A stretch of 64,000 nt of DNA from an uncultured Prevotella sp. (GCA_900316295.1 ONCJ01000016.1:1-64000), one strand, 5' to 3'; shown: positions 41,934 through 51,055, counted from the first letter of the stretch. Notes: a model not told the origin generated them from the letters alone. Numbers and translations are program-made.

Positions 41934-42548
41934 ATGGGACTATTTGCAAAAATATTCAAGCGGAAATCCAATGACGAAAATAAGGTTGGAGGAATGGAAG
42001 ATTTTATGACTCTTGTTAGAGTTTACTTTCAGTCAGCCTTGGCTATTCGTCTGGGGATAACCAATTTAGCTATGCTCCCCGACCTTCGTACATTTAAGGC
42101 AACCTTGCGTATACCAACAGCCAACAATAAGCTGGGCGTAAGTGAGGGTAAAAGGTGTAAGAAGCTATTGGGAGAGATGTATGGTATTGATGATAATTTC
42201 TTTACAGAAATCGATGCCAGCATACGAAAGAACTGTCGGAAACTACAAGATGTACAGCCTTATTTGATACAATTTCAGAGTTTCACGCAGGATTTGATGA
42301 TGCTTACTGGCAATTTGATGAAATTTAAATTAAGGCTTCCAGGATTCTTCAAAAAAGCTATATATGCCATGACAGAGAAGACCGTTGGAGAGATTTTTAC
42401 GAAGAACGACTACACTGATGCTGGTGTTATCAAGACTGTTATGGCTGTGCGCGGTTACAATAAGCGATTAAGTTTCTCACAACAATGGGTTACTGATTTC
42501 GTATATAATATTGTAATGCTGGCGAAGAAAGAACCTAAAAAAGAGTAA
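41934..42548 (+). CDS. Conserved hypothetical protein
   Basis: A 204-residue protein that I cannot place in a named family. It starts with a basic amphipathic stretch (GLFAKIFKRKSND), has no signal peptide or clear transmembrane segment, and is mostly helical with a hydrophobic patch at about 110-125 (QFQSFTQDLMMLTGNLMKFK) and a basic C-terminus. It precedes the coiled-coil/zapA/rny group but has its own promoter; another promoter (42565-42595) lies between. A cytoplasmic or membrane-peripheral protein seems likely. Confidence 0.65.
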   Translation: MGLFAKIFKRKSNDENKVGGMEDFMTLVRVYFQSALAIRLGITNLAMLPDLRTFKATLRIPTANNKLGVSEGKRCKKLLGEMYGIDDNFFTEIDASIRKNCRKLQDVQPYLIQFQSFTQDLMMLTGNLMKFKLRLPGFFKKAIYAMTEKTVGEIFTKNDYTDAGVIKTVMAVRGYNKRLSFSQQWVTDFVYNIVMLAKKEPKKE

Positions 42549-42564
42549 AAATTTTAAGAAATAT

Positions 42565-42595
42565 TTTGTCGGTTGATATAATTCGACTAAATTTG
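42565..42595 (+). promoter_or_regulatory. Consensus promoter of the zapA-rny group
   Basis: TTTG (42565-42568), a 19-base spacer and TAAATTTG (42588-42595) form a full Bacteroidetes promoter, 21 bases before the ATG at 42617. Confidence 0.8.
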
Positions 42596-42616
42596 TAGCC
42601 AAATCAACATAAGTGT

Positions 42617-42907
42617 ATGACTGCAAACGAGAAAGCCATAAATGAATTTTCTACACGAGTAAGACAACTTATTCTCCAATATAAGCAAACAAAGCAGGAG
42701 AACGAGGAATTGTATGCGTTGGTAGAGAAGCGTGATCAGGAGATTTCGCGTCTTCAGGATCAGTTGCGACAGGAGCAGGCAGAGTACCAGTCGTTGAAGA
42801 TGGCAAAGATGATAGAGATTACGGATGGAGACCTTGAGGGAGCGCAAAAGCGACTTGCAAGGCTTATCCGTGACGTCAATAAATGTATAACACTACTTAG
42901 AGAGTAG
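42617..42907 (+). CDS. Coiled-coil protein upstream of zapA
   Basis: A 96-residue protein with a long heptad-repeat coiled coil (about 5-68; QYKQTKQENEELYALVEKRD) and a C-terminal basic helix (GAQKRLARLIRDVNKCITLL). In Bacteroidota such a small coiled-coil gene commonly precedes zapA and may play a ZapB-like part in FtsZ-ring organisation; this is inferred from position and shape. zapA starts 14 bases later. Confidence 0.7.
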   Translation: MTANEKAINEFSTRVRQLILQYKQTKQENEELYALVEKRDQEISRLQDQLRQEQAEYQSLKMAKMIEITDGDLEGAQKRLARLIRDVNKCITLLRE

Positions 42908-42921
42908 AAGAATACCACGGA

Positions 42922-43209
42922 ATGGCAGAAGACAAATTACATATAAAGCTGCATGTCTATGACATGGATATCTCCGTCAACGTGTTAAGGGAGGACGAAA
43001 TATATTATCGTCGTGCCGCAAAACTCATTGACGAGACGGTGAATACCTATGCTAAGGTATTTAAGAACCGTAAGGAAATCAAGGAGATCTTGTACATGTC
43101 CTTGATTGATATTACCTTACGTCTGGAGAAAGAAAGCTCACGTAATGACACTGCTCCATTCAGTGATATTCTCGGAACGCTAACCAAGGAAATTGAAGAT
43201 GTGCTATAG
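42922..43209 (+). CDS. zapA: Cell division protein ZapA
   Basis: A 95-residue protein. The N-terminal strand pair (LHIKLHVYDMDISVNV), the EEIYYRRAAKLIDE-like helix (DEIYYRRAAKLIDETV) and the C-terminal helix match ZapA, which binds FtsZ and bundles filaments at midcell. It sits between the coiled-coil gene and rny, the usual Bacteroidota order. Confidence 0.85.
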   Translation: MAEDKLHIKLHVYDMDISVNVLREDEIYYRRAAKLIDETVNTYAKVFKNRKEIKEILYMSLIDITLRLEKESSRNDTAPFSDILGTLTKEIEDVL

Positions 43210-43259
43210 CTTGATAGCACTTTGGTAGTAATGAGAATATTAAACAACATATAATTAAA

Positions 43260-44801
43260 ATGAGTGTACTACTTACATTGATTCTGGTTTGTGCCGGCCT
43301 GATAGTAGGTGGCGGCATAGGCTTCCTGATTTTCCGATATATTATTAAAGGAAAATATAACGAGATGATTTCAACGGCTACTAAAGAGGCCGATGTCATT
43401 AAGGAAAAGAAACTGCTGGAGGTGAGGGAGAAATTCCTGAACAAGAAGACTGAACTGGAAAAAGAAGTTCAGCAGCGCAATCAGAAAATCCAGCAAAGTG
43501 AGAACAGACTAAAGCAGAGGGAAATCTCGCTGAACCAACGACAAGAGGATATCCAACGTCGTCGTCAGGAGGTAGAACAGATGCAGCAACGTCTGGAGAA
43601 CGACAAAAAGGTCCTTCTGTCACGTCAGACTGAACTCGAGAAGATGCAAGCTCAGGAGCGTGAGAAACTTGAGGAACTGTCTGGGCTCAGCGCAGAGGAA
43701 GCGAAGACACGTCTTATTGAGAGCCTGAAGGATGAGGCTCGTACTGATGCCCAGAGCTACATCAATGAGATTATGGATGAGGCAAAGCTCAATGCCAACC
43801 AGCAAGCCAAGAAGATTGTCATCCAGACGATACAGAGAGTGGCAACTGAGACAGCTATCGAAAACTCAGTAAGCATCTTCCATATTGACAATGATGAGGT
43901 GAAAGGACGTATTATTGGTCGTGAGGGTCGCAACATTCGTGCTTTGGAGTCTGCATGTGGCGTTGAGATTGTTGTAGACGATACACCTGAGGCTATCGTG
44001 ATTTCAGGCTTTGACCCTGTACGTCGAGAGGTCTGTCGTCTGGCTCTCCATCAGCTTGTCGCTGACGGACGTATCCATCCGGCACGTATTGAGGAGGTTG
44101 TTGCAAAGGTTAAGAAACAACTTGATAACGAGATAGTAGAGACGGGTAAGCGAACAGCTATCGACCTGGGTATCCACGGATTACATCCCGAACTCATTCG
44201 TATCATTGGTAAGATGAAGTACCGTTCTTCTTATGGTCAGAACCTGTTACAACACGCTCGCGAGACAGCCAACCTTAGTGCCGTCATGGCAGCCGAACTG
44301 GGTCTCAACCCAAAGAAGGCGAAGCGTGCCGGATTGTTGCATGACATAGGTAAGGTGCCCGATGAGGATACTGACGACCCACATGCAATCTATGGTGCTA
44401 AGATCGCAGAGAAATATAAGGAGAAACCAGATATCTGTAATGCTATCGGAGCCCATCACGACGAGATGGAGATGCAGACGCTGCTTGCTCCTATCGTACA
44501 GGTATGCGATGCCATATCGGGCGCACGTCCTGGAGCACGTCGTGAGATAGTAGAGGCGTATATTAAGCGACTCAATGACCTTGAGGCTATCGCCATGAGC
44601 TATCCTGGTGTTACTAAGACATACGCTATTCAGGCTGGGCGTGAGCTTCGTGTTATTGTCGGAGCAGACAAGCTCGATGATGCCGATACCGAGAAGTTGT
44701 CAGGTGAGATAGCTACAAAGATTCAGAATGAGATGACTTATCCTGGTCAGGTCAAGATAACAGTTATCAGGGAGACACGTAGCGTGGCATACGCTAAGTA
44801 A
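43260..44801 (+). CDS. rny: Ribonuclease Y
   Basis: A 513-residue endoribonuclease. The N-terminal transmembrane anchor spans residues 3-28, a long coiled coil about 45-190, the KH RNA-binding domain carries [10 protein letters not shown] (216-225), and the HD metal-dependent phosphohydrolase domain has HDIGK (361-365). All parts are intact. It initiates mRNA decay at the inner face of the membrane. Confidence 0.95.
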   Translation: MSVLLTLILVCAGLIVGGGIGFLIFRYIIKGKYNEMISTATKEADVIKEKKLLEVREKFLNKKTELEKEVQQRNQKIQQSENRLKQREISLNQRQEDIQRRRQEVEQMQQRLENDKKVLLSRQTELEKMQAQEREKLEELSGLSAEEAKTRLIESLKDEARTDAQSYINEIMDEAKLNANQQAKKIVIQTIQRVATETAIENSVSIFHIDNDEVKGRIIGREGRNIRALESACGVEIVVDDTPEAIVISGFDPVRREVCRLALHQLVADGRIHPARIEEVVAKVKKQLDNEIVETGKRTAIDLGIHGLHPELIRIIGKMKYRSSYGQNLLQHARETANLSAVMAAELGLNPKKAKRAGLLHDIGKVPDEDTDDPHAIYGAKIAEKYKEKPDICNAIGAHHDEMEMQTLLAPIVQVCDAISGARPGARREIVEAYIKRLNDLEAIAMSYPGVTKTYAIQAGRELRVIVGADKLDDADTEKLSGEIATKIQNEMTYPGQVKITVIRETRSVAYAK

Positions 44802-44833
44802 GTCACGCCTCTCACCATTACACCCCTGACATT

Positions 44834-46243
44834 TTAATTACCAAATAGTTCGCGTAGAGCTTCTTCCACTTTCCTTACAGGATGAAGTTCTATGCGAAAC
44901 TTTTTTGTGTCAAGTCCTTGCAGATTGTGCTTTGGCAGGATGAAGTGTTGGAATCCTAATTTCTCCGCTTCGGCGATACGCTGATCTATACGTGCAACTG
45001 ACCTTACCTCGCCCGACAATCCCACTTCTCCAGCCATACACCATCCTGACTCTATAGGCATATCCACATTAGAAGACAATACTGCTGCAATCACACTCAG
45101 GTCCATAGCAGTATCGGTGACACGTAGTCCGCCGGCAATGTTCAGAAAGACATCTTTCTGCAACAGCTTGAAGCCCACACGCTTTTCTAATACGGCTAAA
45201 AGCATGTTCAGTCGACGGTGGTCAAACCCCGTTGCCGACCGCTGTGGCGTACCGTAAGCTGCCGTAGATACCAATGCCTGCGTCTCTACGAGGAATGGTC
45301 GCAGACCCTCTATTGCTGCTGTGATGGCTACACCCGATAGTCCTTCGTGGTCTTGACTTAACAGTAGTTCCGAAGGGTTGCTTACTTGGCGTAGTCCGTC
45401 CTGTCTCATCTCGTAGATTCCCAGTTCTGAGGTGCTGCCAAATCTGTTTTTTATAGCACGAAGGATGCGATACATGTTTTGTTGGTCTCCCTCGAACTGT
45501 ATTACTGTGTCCACGATGTGTTCCAATATTTTCGGACCAGCCAGAGCACCATCTTTATTGATATGTCCAATGAGTATTACTGGCACACCGCTTGTCTTGG
45601 CAAAGCGTAGCAGCGACGAGGCACATTCTCTCACCTGTGAAATACTTCCTGCGGAGCTCTCTACGTCTTCTGTGGATATTGTCTGAATGGAATCTATTAT
45701 TACTATTTCAGGCTTCACCTCTGCGATATGGTCGAAAATGTTCTCCAAGGACGTTTCTGGCAGAACCATAAGGTTGTCGTTCATGCCGTAGTTGTCTCGT
45801 TCGCTGAGTCTCTCCGCCCTCATCTTCAGCTGATGGCCACTTTCCTCACCGCTTACGTACAGTATGCGTTTGCTGTGCATTCTCAGTATGGTCTGTAGCA
45901 CCAATGTACTCTTGCCGATACCTGGTTCACCGCCCAACAGGGTTATGGAGCCAGCCACCAGGCCTCCGCCCAGAACTCTGTTAAGTTCTGCGTCACCCAT
46001 GTCTATGCGTGGCTCTTCCTTCGACGATATCTCGTTCAGCTTCATAGGCCTTGCTTTCTCTGCAGTTGACTTGGCAAGCAAACTGACTCCCGTATTGGTT
46101 CTGCCGCTCGGTCTTGAAGTCTTGTTTTCTACTCTGATTTCCTTGAAGGTGTTCCACTGTCCGCAACTGGGACATTTGCCGATCCATTTTGTCGACTCTT
46201 GTCCACAGTTCTCACAAACGTATGCTATCTTGTCCTTTGCCAT
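44834..46243 (-). CDS. radA: DNA repair protein RadA
   Basis: A 469-residue RecA-like helicase of recombination. The N-terminal zinc finger is C10-x2-C13 / C24-x2-C27, Walker A is GEPGIGKST (105-113), the RadA-specific KNRFGSTSELGIYEM follows, and the C-terminal Lon-like domain ends the protein. The MAKDK start directly precedes the zinc finger, so it is well fixed. The TACCTTTG box ends only four bases before this ATG, which suggests a leaderless or nearly leaderless mRNA. Confidence 0.95.
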   Translation of the reverse strand: MAKDKIAYVCENCGQESTKWIGKCPSCGQWNTFKEIRVENKTSRPSGRTNTGVSLLAKSTAEKARPMKLNEISSKEEPRIDMGDAELNRVLGGGLVAGSITLLGGEPGIGKSTLVLQTILRMHSKRILYVSGEESGHQLKMRAERLSERDNYGMNDNLMVLPETSLENIFDHIAEVKPEIVIIDSIQTISTEDVESSAGSISQVRECASSLLRFAKTSGVPVILIGHINKDGALAGPKILEHIVDTVIQFEGDQQNMYRILRAIKNRFGSTSELGIYEMRQDGLRQVSNPSELLLSQDHEGLSGVAITAAIEGLRPFLVETQALVSTAAYGTPQRSATGFDHRRLNMLLAVLEKRVGFKLLQKDVFLNIAGGLRVTDTAMDLSVIAAVLSSNVDMPIESGWCMAGEVGLSGEVRSVARIDQRIAEAEKLGFQHFILPKHNLQGLDTKKFRIELHPVRKVEEALRELFGN

Positions 46244-46247
46244 GCTG

Positions 46248-46255
46248 CAAAGGTA
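46248..46255 (-). promoter_or_regulatory. -7 box immediately before radA
   Basis: CAAAGGTA (plus) reads TACCTTTG on the minus strand. Four bases (CAGC) separate it from the radA ATG, placing the transcript start at or near the start codon. Confidence 0.6.
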
Positions 46256-46299
46256 CTATTTTTTTTAGTTTTTGTGTTATCGTTATCATGAAAAAGTAG

Positions 46300-46307
46300 T
46301 ACCTTTG
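46300..46307 (+). promoter_or_regulatory. -7 box for map
   Basis: TACCTTTG, 18 bases before ATG 46326. It rules out the upstream in-frame start at 46272. Confidence 0.6.
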
Positions 46308-46325
46308 CACACAAATTTATTGTAT

Positions 46326-47189
46326 ATGTTCAAAAAGAAGAAAAGACGGTGGCATCTCATCCCTGGACAGGAACCTACAGAGATGGATCGGCGTATTATT
46401 GCTGCAGAGGAGAGAGGCAAGCTTGTGCCTACACGTGATTTGATAAAGACTCCTGAGCAAATCGAGGGTATTCGTCGTGCTGGAGTTGTGAACACAGGAG
46501 TGCTCGACGAAGTCGGCAGACAGATCCATGCTGGTATGTCTACTCTTGAGATCGACGAGATCTGTATGCAGTATTGCAAGGATCATGGTGCCACGCCTGC
46601 CTGCCTCAACTACGAAGGTTTCCCCAAGAGCGTATGCACCAGCATCAATGAGGTGGTGTGTCACGGAATACCTAAGGCAGAAGATATCCTGCAGGAAGGC
46701 GATATTATCAACGTTGATTTCACTACTATTCTTGATGGCTATTATGCCGATGCCTCACGTATGTTTATCATCGGCGAGACCACTCCCGACAAGGAACAAC
46801 TGGTCAGGGTTGCTCGTGAGTGCTTGGAGATAGGTATGGAGGCAGCCAAGCCTTATAGCTTTGTCGGCGATATTGGCAATGCCATAGAGAAACATGCCAA
46901 ACGTTACCATTATGGAGTGGTACGCGACTTGTGCGGACATGGTGTCGGGCTCCAGTTCCACGAAGAGCCTGACGTGGCTCACTTCGGAAAGAAAGGTACG
47001 GGCATGATGCTTGTACCTGGTATGGTGTTCACCATAGAGCCTATGATCAATATGGGGACATGGAAGGTGTTTATTGATGCCAATGACCCATACGAGTGGG
47101 AGGTGATATCTGAGGACGAACTGCCCAGCGCACAGTGGGAACATACGCTGCTGATGACAGAACACGGAGTAGAGATTCTTACTTACTAA
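46326..47189 (+). CDS. map: Type I methionyl aminopeptidase
   Basis: A 287-residue metalloenzyme that removes N-terminal methionine. It has an N-terminal basic extension (FKKKKRRWHLIPGQEP) common in Bacteroidota. Metal ligands appear in INVDFTTILDGYYADASRMF (two Asp), GHGVGLQFHEEP (His), FTIEPMI (Glu) and WEHTLLMTEHG (Glu). Start 46326 is chosen from the promoter position. Its stop directly abuts a heptamer array leading into tsaD. Confidence 0.93.
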   Translation: MFKKKKRRWHLIPGQEPTEMDRRIIAAEERGKLVPTRDLIKTPEQIEGIRRAGVVNTGVLDEVGRQIHAGMSTLEIDEICMQYCKDHGATPACLNYEGFPKSVCTSINEVVCHGIPKAEDILQEGDIINVDFTTILDGYYADASRMFIIGETTPDKEQLVRVARECLEIGMEAAKPYSFVGDIGNAIEKHAKRYHYGVVRDLCGHGVGLQFHEEPDVAHFGKKGTGMMLVPGMVFTIEPMINMGTWKVFIDANDPYEWEVISEDELPSAQWEHTLLMTEHGVEILTY

Positions 47190-47217
47190 TTGACAGTTGA
47201 TAATTGATAATTGAAAA
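47190..47217 (+). repeat. TTGATAA heptamer array between map and tsaD
   Basis: Four 7-base units, TTGACAG, TTGATAA, TTGATAA and TTGAAAA, fill exactly the space between the map stop and the TTG used as the tsaD start. The start codon is thus the first three bases of what would be a fifth unit. Confidence 0.85.
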
Positions 47218-48237
47218 TTGGACGAACACATATTTATATTAGGTATAGAGAGTAGTTGTGACGACACGTCGGCTGCTGTTATTAAGGACGGCGTTCTGTT
47301 ATCGAACGTCACAGCTTCACAGGCGGTACATGAGGCTTACGGTGGCGTGGTGCCAGAGTTGGCATCCAGAGCCCATCAGCAGAATATAGTACCTGTAGTC
47401 GATCAGGCTCTGAAGCGGGCTGGGGTAGACAAGAAGCAGCTGTCAGCAATAGCCTTCACACGTGGTCCTGGCCTTATGGGCTCACTTCTTGTGGGAGTCA
47501 GCTTTGCCAAAGGTTTCGCTCGTTCGCTCAACATCCCTCTGATAGATGTCAATCACCTTCAAGGTCATGTGATGGCACATTTCATCAGCGAGGGCAAGGA
47601 GGACGAGAAGATGCCACCTTTCCCCTTCCTCTGCCTGTTGGTGAGCGGAGGCAACTCCCAGATCATCAAGGTATGTGGCTATAATGACATGCAGATTATC
47701 GGTCAGACCATTGACGACGCAGCAGGCGAGGCTATAGATAAGTGCTCAAAGGTGATGGGACTCGGTTATCCAGGCGGACCCATCATCGACCGATTGGCTC
47801 GTCAGGGCAACCCCAAGGCATACTCATTCTCAGAGCCACATATACCTGGACTTGACTATAGCTTCTCCGGACTGAAGACCTCCTTCCTCTACAATCTCAG
47901 GAAATGGGTTGCCGAGGAGCCCGATTTCGTTGAGAACCACAAGGAGGACCTGGCGGCAAGTCTTGAGTATACCATTGTCGACATCCTCATGAAGAAGCTC
48001 CGTCAGGCAGTCAAGCTGACAGGCATCACCCATGTGGCTGTAGCTGGCGGAGTGTCGGCAAACAACGGATTGCGCAATGCCTTCCACGATCATGCTCGGA
48101 GATTCGGGTGGACTATTTATATACCCAAATTCAGTTATACCACAGACAATGCCGCGATGATAGCCATCACGGGATATTTCAAGTACAAAGACAAGGACTT
48201 CTGTAGTATCGACCTGCCCGCATTTGCGAGAGGCTGA
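47218..48237 (+). CDS. tsaD: tRNA threonylcarbamoyltransferase TsaD
   Basis: A 339-residue ASKHA-fold enzyme completing t6A37 modification in tRNAs reading ANN codons. FILGIESSCDDTSAAVI starts the protein, NHLQGHVMAHF gives the metal-binding histidines, and GGVVPELASRAHQQN, LVSGGNSQI, GEAIDKCSKVMGLGYPGG and VAGGVSANNGLR are all present. No ATG or GTG is available near the conserved N-terminus, so initiation at TTG 47218 is the best choice; it lies at the edge of a 7-base repeat. Confidence 0.92.
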   Translation: MDEHIFILGIESSCDDTSAAVIKDGVLLSNVTASQAVHEAYGGVVPELASRAHQQNIVPVVDQALKRAGVDKKQLSAIAFTRGPGLMGSLLVGVSFAKGFARSLNIPLIDVNHLQGHVMAHFISEGKEDEKMPPFPFLCLLVSGGNSQIIKVCGYNDMQIIGQTIDDAAGEAIDKCSKVMGLGYPGGPIIDRLARQGNPKAYSFSEPHIPGLDYSFSGLKTSFLYNLRKWVAEEPDFVENHKEDLAASLEYTIVDILMKKLRQAVKLTGITHVAVAGGVSANNGLRNAFHDHARRFGWTIYIPKFSYTTDNAAMIAITGYFKYKDKDFCSIDLPAFARG

Positions 48238-48293
48238 CATGGTCGTTATGAATGTTGTGCTAATACAAACAAAGAAACTATATAATAAGCAAT

Positions 48294-48791
48294 ATGAGTT
48301 TAGAGAATAAAATTATCAGCAGAGAGATAGGCGACATATTGTATGCGTCGGGTCTTACCGTAGGTACAGCCGAGAGTTGTACTGGTGGACGAGTGGGCGA
48401 GGGGATTATTGCTATTCCTGGAGCATCCAATTATTTCAAGGGAGGTATCATTTGCTATGCCGATGAAATCAAGGAAAACATTCTGAAGGTGAACCCTTCT
48501 ACCATCGAGGAGCACACCGTCTTTTCAGAGGAGGTGGCACGAGAGATGGTGGTAGGTGCTATCAATGCCCTCAATGTCAACTATGCCATCGCCGTCACAG
48601 GTGTTGCCGGTCCTGGCGGAGCCCTCCCAGGTATTCCCGTAGGCACCATCTGGATTGCGTGCGGAACGGCTGATGATATTGTTACCATGCGACTGACCGA
48701 GGATTTTGGCCGTGACATCAATCTCGCCATAGCTACCAGCAAAGCCCTTAAGCTGTTCTTGGACTTCCTGAAGGAACGAGACAGAGAATGA
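48294..48791 (+). CDS. pncC: Nicotinamide-nucleotide amidohydrolase (CinA C-terminal type)
   Basis: A 165-residue single-domain CinA/PncC protein that deamidates nicotinamide mononucleotide in pyridine-nucleotide salvage. Signatures: LTVGTAESCTGGRVGEGI with the catalytic serine, GGIICYADEIKENIL, SEEVAREMV, and AVTGVAGPGGALPGIPVGTIWIA. It lacks the N-terminal MoaB-like half of full CinA. It follows tsaD by 56 bases. Confidence 0.92.
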   Translation: MSLENKIISREIGDILYASGLTVGTAESCTGGRVGEGIIAIPGASNYFKGGIICYADEIKENILKVNPSTIEEHTVFSEEVAREMVVGAINALNVNYAIAVTGVAGPGGALPGIPVGTIWIACGTADDIVTMRLTEDFGRDINLAIATSKALKLFLDFLKERDRE

Positions 48792-48832
48792 AAGGTACTT
48801 TTGTATAGTTGTTTGCTTGAGTTTGAATACGC

Positions 48833-48895
48833 AAACCATTAGTTTAAGGCCCCAAACCGTTGGTTTTAGGCCTTAAACCAACGGTTTGCAAGTAC
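48833..48895. repeat. 21-bp tandem array with inverting core
   Basis: Three 21-base units start at 48833, 48854 and 48875. Each has a 13-base core plus an 8-base linker. Cores are AAACCATTAGTTT, AAACCGTTGGTTT and AAACCAACGGTTT; the third is the exact reverse complement of the second. Units 2 and 3 together make a 34-base near-perfect palindrome (48854-48887, one mismatch) that could form a hairpin after pncC. A weaker unit may precede (48812-48832). Nothing else is evident in 48792-48994. Confidence 0.85.
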
Positions 48896-48994
48896 AAACT
48901 ACAGATATGGTGGCGTAAATGCTGTCGCGCTTTATTATTGACGACAAAGAAAAACAAAAAAATCCTTAAATGCAAAGATTATTTAAGGAAAAGT

Positions 48995-49025
48995 TTTGTT
49001 AATAACAAGAAAAATAGTAATTTTG
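48995..49025 (+). promoter_or_regulatory. Consensus promoter of the rpmB-rpmG operon
   Basis: TTTG (48995-48998), 19-base spacer and TAATTTTG (49018-49025) form a complete Bacteroidetes promoter, 51 bases before rpmB. Confidence 0.8.
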
Positions 49026-49076
49026 CACCCTGTTTGGAATAGGTATCATTTTACGAATACTAAAAAGTAGATAGAA

Positions 49077-49340
49077 ATGTCTAAGATTTGTCAGATTACA
49101 GGAAAGAAGGCACAGGTAGGCAACAATGTGTCTCACTCAAAGCACCGTACTAAGAGACGCTTTGACGTTAACCTGTTCAGCAAGAAGTTCTACTATGTAG
49201 AGGAAGCATGCTGGATTCAGCTTAAGATTAGTGCAGCAGGTCTGCGACTCATCAATAAGGTTGGACTGGACGCAGCGCTGAAGCAGGCTGTTGCCAATGG
49301 ATATGTTGATTGGAAAGACATTAAAGTGATAGGAGACTAA
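49077..49340 (+). CDS. rpmB: 50S ribosomal protein L28
   Basis: An 87-residue basic protein of the large ribosomal subunit. The start [20 protein letters not shown] and [15 protein letters not shown] are diagnostic. It is followed by rpmG after four bases, the usual Bacteroidota pair. Confidence 0.97.
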   Translation: MSKICQITGKKAQVGNNVSHSKHRTKRRFDVNLFSKKFYYVEEACWIQLKISAAGLRLINKVGLDAALKQAVANGYVDWKDIKVIGD

Positions 49341-49344
49341 AAAG

Positions 49345-49536
49345 ATGGCAAACAAGAAAGCAAAAGGCAACAGAGTACAGGTCATCTTAGAGTGCACCGA
49401 GATGAAGAATAGTGGACTGCCAGGAACAAGCCGTTATATTACGACCAAGAATCGTAAGAACACAGCTGAGCGTCTCGAGTTGAAGAAGTATAACCCCATT
49501 CTGAAGAGAATGACTGTCCATAAGGAAATAAAGTAA
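49345..49536 (+). CDS. rpmG: 50S ribosomal protein L33
   Basis: A 63-residue protein of the large ribosomal subunit. [36 protein letters not shown] and [15 protein letters not shown] match L33. The zinc-binding cysteine pairs of the C+ form are absent (a single Cys remains), so this is the zinc-free type. Confidence 0.96.
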   Translation: MANKKAKGNRVQVILECTEMKNSGLPGTSRYITTKNRKNTAERLELKKYNPILKRMTVHKEIK

Positions 49537-49554
49537 TAAAACAAGTAATACACT

Positions 49555-49713
49555 ATGGCAAAGAAAGCGGTTGCAACCCTCCATGAAGGATCTACGGACG
49601 GTCGCGCATACACTAAGGTTATCAAGATGGTGAAGAGCCCCAAGACTGGTGCTTACATCTTTGACGAGCAGATGGTGCCCAATGAGGCAGTAAAGGATTT
49701 CTTTAAGAACTAA
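49555..49713 (+). CDS. DUF4295 small protein
   Basis: A 52-residue basic protein (MAKKAVATLHEGSTDGRAYT start; KMVKSPKTGAYIFDE; ends VKDFFKN). It matches DUF4295, which follows rpmB-rpmG in Bacteroidota and is thought to be ribosome-associated because of its place and composition; its role is not proven. It ends before a 13-bp hairpin. Confidence 0.85.
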   Translation: MAKKAVATLHEGSTDGRAYTKVIKMVKSPKTGAYIFDEQMVPNEAVKDFFKN

Positions 49714-49736
49714 GTTTTTTTTGACTCTCAATATAT

Positions 49737-49767
49737 AGGGGGCTTATGGAATAACCATAAGCCCCCT
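49737..49767. terminator. Hairpin between the DUF4295 and aminotransferase genes
   Basis: A perfect 13-bp stem (AGGGGGCTTATGG / CCATAAGCCCCCT) with loop AATAA. The usual T run does not follow directly, so it may act as a weak bidirectional terminator or RNA 3' stabiliser for the two convergent genes. Confidence 0.65.
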
Positions 49768-49823
49768 GTTATGTCTTCGTGAGTTATGTATACTCTCACT
49801 CTTCACCTCTCGCTTCAAAGACG

Positions 49824-51026
49824 TCAGCCTTCTACTCTGCCAGGATATTCCTCAAGGGCTTTCTGCAGTACGACGAGAGCCCGTTCGAGGTCGTCCTTCT
49901 TCAGTACGTATGCTATGCGCACCTGATTGATGCCTGCGCCAGGGGTGGTGTAGAATCCGGCTGCGGGTGCCATCATGACAGTCTCGCCCTCGTAGTTGAA
50001 GCTCTCCAGACACCAGCGGCAGAACTTCTCGCTGTCGTCTACAGGTAGCTTGGCTACGGTATAGAAAGCTCCCATGGGGATAGGCGAGTATACGCCTGGT
50101 ATGCGATTGAGTCCGTCGATGAGACACTTTCTGCGCTCTACATACTCATCGTATACGTCACGATAGTATTCCTCAGGTGCGTCAAGTGACGCCTCTGCCA
50201 CAATCTGTCCGATAAGGGGAGGGGAGAGGCGAGCCTGACAGAACTTCATTACTGCCTGACGTATTGCCTCGTTCTTCGTGATCAGCGCACCGATACGTAT
50301 ACCACATTCGCTGTAGCGCTTTGAAACAGAGTCGATAAGTACCACGTTTTGTTCTATGCCCTCAAGATGGCATGCAGAGATATAAGGCGAACCTGTATAG
50401 ATGTATTCACGGTACACCTCGTCGGAGAACAGATAGAGGTCGTACTTCTTCACGAGGTCACGTATCTGGTTCATCTCCCTGCGGGTATAGAGATAGCCAG
50501 TAGGGTTGTTGGGATTACAGATCATGATAGCTCGGGTGCGCTCGTTGATGAGTTCCTCGAACTTTTCTACCTTTGGCAGCGAGAATCCCTCGTCGATGGT
50601 GGTCGCAATGGTGCGTATCTTGGCTCCTGCGGAGATGGCGAATGCCATATAGTTGGCATATGCTGGCTCGGGAACGATAATCTCGTCGCCAGGATTAAGA
50701 CAACTCATGAAGGCAAACAGTACCGCCTCAGAACCGCCACTGGTGATGATAATGTCATCGGGAGTGACATTGATATTATACTTGGCATAATAGTCCACCA
50801 GTTTCTCCCTATAGCTAAGGTAGCCTTGGCTGGGAGAATATTCCAGTATTGTCCTGTCAATGTTTTTCAGGGCGTCGAGTCCGCATTGTGGAGTTGGAAG
50901 GTCGGGCTGTCCGATATTCAGATGGTATACCTTGATACCCTTCTTTTTCGCTGCTGCAGCCAGTGGTGCCAATTTCCTGATTGGCGATTCTGGCATTTCA
51001 TGTCCGCGTTTAGATATTTCTGGCAT
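49824..51026 (-). CDS. Class I/II aminotransferase (AspC-like fold)
   Basis: A 400-residue PLP enzyme of fold type I. Signatures: LNIGQPDLPTPQ, TSGGSEAVLFAFMSCLNPGDEI, CNPNNPTGYLYTRREM, FSDEVYREY and VSKRYSECGIRIG with the PLP lysine K236, plus the C-terminal arginine in NQVRIAY. It is close to aspartate/kynurenine-type aminotransferases, but the amino donor and acceptor cannot be fixed. Confidence 0.9.
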   Translation of the reverse strand: MPEISKRGHEMPESPIRKLAPLAAAAKKKGIKVYHLNIGQPDLPTPQCGLDALKNIDRTILEYSPSQGYLSYREKLVDYYAKYNINVTPDDIIITSGGSEAVLFAFMSCLNPGDEIIVPEPAYANYMAFAISAGAKIRTIATTIDEGFSLPKVEKFEELINERTRAIMICNPNNPTGYLYTRREMNQIRDLVKKYDLYLFSDEVYREYIYTGSPYISACHLEGIEQNVVLIDSVSKRYSECGIRIGALITKNEAIRQAVMKFCQARLSPPLIGQIVAEASLDAPEEYYRDVYDEYVERRKCLIDGLNRIPGVYSPIPMGAFYTVAKLPVDDSEKFCRWCLESFNYEGETVMMAPAAGFYTTPGAGINQVRIAYVLKKDDLERALVVLQKALEEYPGRVEG

Positions 51027-51055
51027 GTTTTGTCTTTATTGTTGCATTCAGAGTG

